From assembly GCA_002437725.1 (NCBI GenBank), contig DJRF01000011.1, forward strand, positions 2,654 to 49,178: a DNA stretch of 46,525 bases, in the 5' to 3' direction. The position numbers and the translations under genes are program-made. Positions 44,166 to 46,525 of this stretch are shown in pieces. Numbering within the stretch: position 1 is the stretch's first letter; the number at the start of each line of letters is the position of its first letter. Below the pieces are notes generated by a model, which saw only the letters and a program-made list of their open reading frames with translations, was not told the origin of the DNA and made no database searches. This DNA is from Treponema sp. UBA6367 (GTDB taxonomy: Bacteria > Spirochaetota > Spirochaetia > Treponematales > Treponemataceae).

Positions 44166-44884
44166 TGGACATCACCGGCATTAGCCTTCTTTTTATTCCG
44201 TCTACTTGGAAAAGAAACAATCTTTATGCCAGATGTCCATAAGCTTTTGAAACATTCGTAATTTTTTGAACCATAAACAATAATGGTATGAGGCTGCAAT
44301 TTCTCAACCATTCTTATAAAATATTGTTCAAAATCACTGCGATTTTTCAAATATTTTAAGCGACTTGCAACTGCACCAATAGCAACAATTCCATTTTTGG
44401 GAATTCCTTGATAGCAAATATCAAGAGTATCTTTACTCCAGCGAACATTATTGATTACATTAATTCCTAATGTTGTACACCAGAATCCAAATGCTCGCAT
44501 TCTGTAAATATTCCACAACTTTAACGGTAATGGAAAGTCTTCATAAATACTAAAATCTGGAGTAATTATTCCTGCAAAATGTTTTATAATTTCGTAGGCT
44601 TTATTATAATCAAACCAAACTCCATGAATTCCGTCAAACAGAAAATCATCAAGATAAAAATGAATATAGGCTTGATGTAAAAAATTTTTATCTTTTCTAA
44701 TATTATTCTTGAAGATTGATTTTGCCTCTTTCCAGTTAATTAAATCTTCAGGAATCTCATCTTTCAAAGTTCTACAGAAAGGAATATTATTTTTATCCCA
44801 TTCTATACAGTTTTTTACCATAAAGGCATTCCACCAAATATCTATAATACTTGGTCTATTGCCATAGTTTTTAATCCGTTTCAT
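44162..44884 (-). CDS. DUF4417 domain protein
   Basis: A 240-residue protein with the DUF4417 pattern: TPDFSIYEDFPLPLKLWNIY near 117-136, FGFWCTTLGINVINNVRW near 141-158 and a C-terminal IIVYGSKNYECFKSLW near 208. Members are common on phages and plasmids; function unknown. GAGG precedes the ATG. The 287-base upstream gap holds a structured RNA candidate. Confidence 0.65.
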   Translation of the reverse strand: MKRIKNYGNRPSIIDIWWNAFMVKNCIEWDKNNIPFCRTLKDEIPEDLINWKEAKSIFKNNIRKDKNFLHQAYIHFYLDDFLFDGIHGVWFDYNKAYEIIKHFAGIITPDFSIYEDFPLPLKLWNIYRMRAFGFWCTTLGINVINNVRWSKDTLDICYQGIPKNGIVAIGAVASRLKYLKNRSDFEQYFIRMVEKLQPHTIIVYGSKNYECFKSLWTSGIKIVSFPSRRNKKKANAGDVQ

Positions 44885-44983
44885 AAGCGGTACCTCTTTT
44901 CAGAGAAAACAACTCCATTTTCTACGGTTGTAAAATGCAAACTGCATCAATTCAACCAGGAGAAGCGTCAATAAATTTTTCTT

Positions 44984-45139
44984 GACGAAAGCACCGTTTT
45001 AGGATTAATATTCAATTACCACATCGAAATAGCCTAAACGGATGTTTCGTCTATTTAGTTCCATTACTAGAGGAACTAGGCATATGACTTATGCCAATTA
45101 TAGGTCTGTTTTGATTCATACTCAAAGCAGACCTTTTTT
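44984..45139 (+). ncRNA. Candidate structured RNA with five stems and terminator
   Basis: Stems in order: GACGAAA/TTTCGTC (44984-45051), enclosing CCGTTT-(T)-AGG/CCTAAACGG (44994-45041); TAGTTCC/GGAACTA (45056-45078); GGCATA/TATGCC (45079-45095); AGGTCTG..CAGACCT extended to 12 bp (45102-45134), followed by TTTTTT. All stems but the second, which has one bulge, and one wobble pair in the last are perfect. The order and end fit a small RNA on the plus strand. Caution: the minus strand carries a good Shine-Dalgarno (AAGGAGG) before a 26-codon frame at 45076-45156. Confidence 0.6.
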
Positions 45140-45171
45140 ATTTTAAAAACAATCATAGGCAATTCCTCCTT

Positions 45172-45813
45172 TTAATTAGAGTATTCTTTTATACAAACAG
45201 AAAAAGATTTATTTTTAAATATACTAGAGTAATCAAAATACTTATGCCCATTTGCATTTTGTAATGCAGTATAGGCTGCTGAATTTGAAACTCCACAATG
45301 GAAAGCAATATCCTCTTCAGAAAGATTTTTTATACAATCTGGTTCACACAATAAATAATTTGCAACAACATCCGCCTGCCATTCAGGATCAATAGAATGA
45401 AGTTTTGGAGCTGAATAATACATAACTTTTTCCCAATCCTCAAAATATGGAATACCTAGTATTTGAAATAAGAAGTAATGTGCAATTTCATGAGCTATTG
45501 TAAATCTTGCTCTTCCATCTTCATCTAATGCTTTTTCATAAACATCAGAACGAATATATATACAATTTTTTTTAGGAGAGAAAGACGCTTCTTTGCTAGT
45601 ATTTATTGTTTTCTCGAAAATTTCATAGTGAAAATTACAATCAAGTTTTGGAATAAGTATTTCAAGACAATATAAAATATTGACAAATAACTGATTTCTA
45701 TCAATGCCTAATTTTTCACGAATTTGTTTTGTAATTTTTTTTAGGTTTTCCCTTGATCTAGGTTTAGTTATTCGCACTCTAATTTGATTTTCATTTTCAA
45801 TACAAAAAACCAT
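45172..45813 (-). CDS. ImmA/IrrE-type metalloprotease
   Basis: A 213-residue protein with the zinc motif FTIAHEIAHYFLF (HEXXH) near 104-116 and PEWQADVVANYLL near 141. Such proteases cleave phage or ICE repressors after damage. It overlaps the XRE gene by one base and presumably cleaves that regulator. Confidence 0.83.
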   Translation of the reverse strand: MVFCIENENQIRVRITKPRSRENLKKITKQIREKLGIDRNQLFVNILYCLEILIPKLDCNFHYEIFEKTINTSKEASFSPKKNCIYIRSDVYEKALDEDGRARFTIAHEIAHYFLFQILGIPYFEDWEKVMYYSAPKLHSIDPEWQADVVANYLLCEPDCIKNLSEEDIAFHCGVSNSAAYTALQNANGHKYFDYSSIFKNKSFSVCIKEYSN

Positions 45814-46178
45814 TAATTACCTCTATTTTTCATTTCTTCATAAAGTTTTCTTATTTCTTTAGGTGTCATATTCTTAATCTCTCTTGCAAACATTACAGTT
45901 GCTTCTACTTGTTCATTACTTGCTCCTTCTAAATCAATTGTCAATGCTTGATTCGTATCAACTTCTGCTTTCAATAATTTATCAGCATCATCTGTAGTAA
46001 GATTATAAACATTTATAACCTTCGCAGTTAAATCAACAGGAATAGCTCGAGTTCCTGTTTCTATAGATGACAAATATGCAGGAGAGAGACCTAGCTTTTC
46101 TGCCATCGTTCCCAACAATTCAGATAAATCTAACCTTAGATGTCTTAATTGTTTACCGTAGTTTGTCACTGCTCCCAT
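45813..46178 (-). CDS. XRE-family transcriptional regulator
   Basis: A 121-residue regulator: LRHLRLDLSELLGTMAEKLG, LSPAYLSSIETGTRAIPVDL helix-turn-helix near 10-50. With ImmA/IrrE it forms a regulatory pair typical of mobile elements. It probably represses itself at the dyad 46229-46253. AAGGGG precedes the ATG. Confidence 0.82.
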   Translation of the reverse strand: MGAVTNYGKQLRHLRLDLSELLGTMAEKLGLSPAYLSSIETGTRAIPVDLTAKVINVYNLTTDDADKLLKAEVDTNQALTIDLEGASNEQVEATVMFAREIKNMTPKEIRKLYEEMKNRGN

Positions 46179-46228
46179 AAAAATACCCCTTATACTAATC
46201 TTTGCTATAGGTATATCACTTACATTTC

Positions 46229-46253
46229 AATTTGTAAATATATTTTACAAATT
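46229..46253 (-). promoter_or_regulatory. Putative XRE operator
   Basis: A perfect dyad AATTTGTAAA-TATAT-TTTACAAATT lies 50-75 bases before the XRE start. Ten-bp arms at 15-base centre distance fit binding by a dimeric Cro/CI-type regulator. Confidence 0.6.
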
Positions 46254-46370
46254 GTAAAAATAAATTCTAAATAAAAGCACTTCTTACACTTTAAGAAATG
46301 CTTTTAACTACATTTGTACTATAACACACCACATATAGTGCTGTCAAATTTAATTATAATAATTTTTCCA

Positions 46371-46439
46371 CTATTCTATCCAATTTTTTGAAAGGTTTTC
46401 TTTTTTCAAAAACTCCTCCAAAGTTATGCCGTTTTCCAT
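46371..46439 (-). pseudogene. Truncated tyrosine recombinase start
   Basis: MENGITLEEFLKKENLSKN, then WIE and stop. The first 19 codons match the recombinase at 42979 (MENGRTFEEYLKKENLSKN); after that the sequence diverges. It lies in the right copy of the 105-bp repeat. Confidence 0.8.
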
Positions 46440-46491
46440 AACGACCTCCAATAAGTTGAATTTGCGTTTCCGCTTATTGGAATTATCCAAG
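46387..46491. repeat. 105-bp direct repeat with core site (right copy)
   Basis: Partner of 42927-43031, 3460 bases away in the same direction. The core inverted repeat CCAATAAG/CTTATTGG lies at 46448-46480. Bases 46428-46491 are identical to 42968-43031. Confidence 0.9.
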
Positions 46492-46525
46492 AATATGTGC
46501 CTAATTTTGCCATTATGAGAAGTTC

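Noticed and set aside
45076..45156. 26-codon minus-strand small protein with AAGGAGG
   Set aside because: Kept only as a rival explanation for the RNA candidate. Its sequence is largely made of the terminator stem, so a protein role is doubtful, though not excluded.
42170..46178. A complete prophage
   Set aside because: Recombinase, XRE and ImmA/IrrE are present but no structural, packaging or lysis genes.
1..46525. CRISPR array or cas genes
   Set aside because: No regular direct repeats with unique spacers and no cas-like protein.

Overview
The window looks like chromosome from a host-associated or rumen-type Treponema, or a close spirochaete relative. The support is a BspA-like leucine-rich-repeat lipoprotein, AT-rich third codon positions with islands of higher GC, integron-type cassettes and a large load of toxin-antitoxin and acetyltransferase genes. 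The genus is inferred from gene content and was not tested by a search. No rRNA, tRNA or CRISPR array is visible.

Layout. Positions 1-10115 hold housekeeping-like genes: an SLC13/ArsB-type permease, a 1340-residue LRR surface lipoprotein with a poly-C tract in its signal-peptide codons, an ATC-hydrolase-like protein, a DUF554 membrane protein, an XRE regulator, an EFR1 ferredoxin-flavodoxin and an alpha/beta hydrolase. Positions 10294-21511 form a type I restriction-modification island: hsdM, three tandem DUF1016 (YhcG-type) nuclease-like paralogues, hsdS with two target-recognition domains, a CAGAA repeat tract leading into a third target-recognition domain in another frame, a GNAT-type toxin-antitoxin pair, an MNT/HEPN pair and hsdR. 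Positions 21560-39806 are mostly single-gene or two-gene units in the style of an integron cassette array. They include ClbS/DfsB, MmcQ/YjbR, PPOX, Vat/CatB-like acetyltransferases, PIN, RelE/Phd and DinJ/YoeB modules, GNATs, VOC, NUDIX, HIT and HAD proteins, with two attC-like sites and many genes broken by one lesion. Positions 39866-42042 hold a TetR regulator and an HD-GYP protein. Positions 42170-46491 hold a tyrosine recombinase and a 3.46-kb segment bounded by 105-bp direct repeats that carry the start of the recombinase gene and a likely recombination site. That segment contains a DUF4417 operon, a candidate five-hairpin RNA, and an ImmA/IrrE-XRE pair.

Main observations. (1) Each of the three DUF1016 genes carries, at the same protein position (about residues 98-109), a different perfect odd-length DNA palindrome of 25-27 nt; a KilA-N gene carries a perfect 34-nt palindrome in its own coding sequence. 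(2) Two genes look phase-variable: hsdS (CAGAA repeat) and the LRR lipoprotein (poly-C), the latter off as sequenced. (3) A structured RNA candidate and a recombinase-adjacent direct-repeat element lie at the right end. (4) Six or more genes differ from an intact frame by a single stop or indel, which points to decay or to assembly error.
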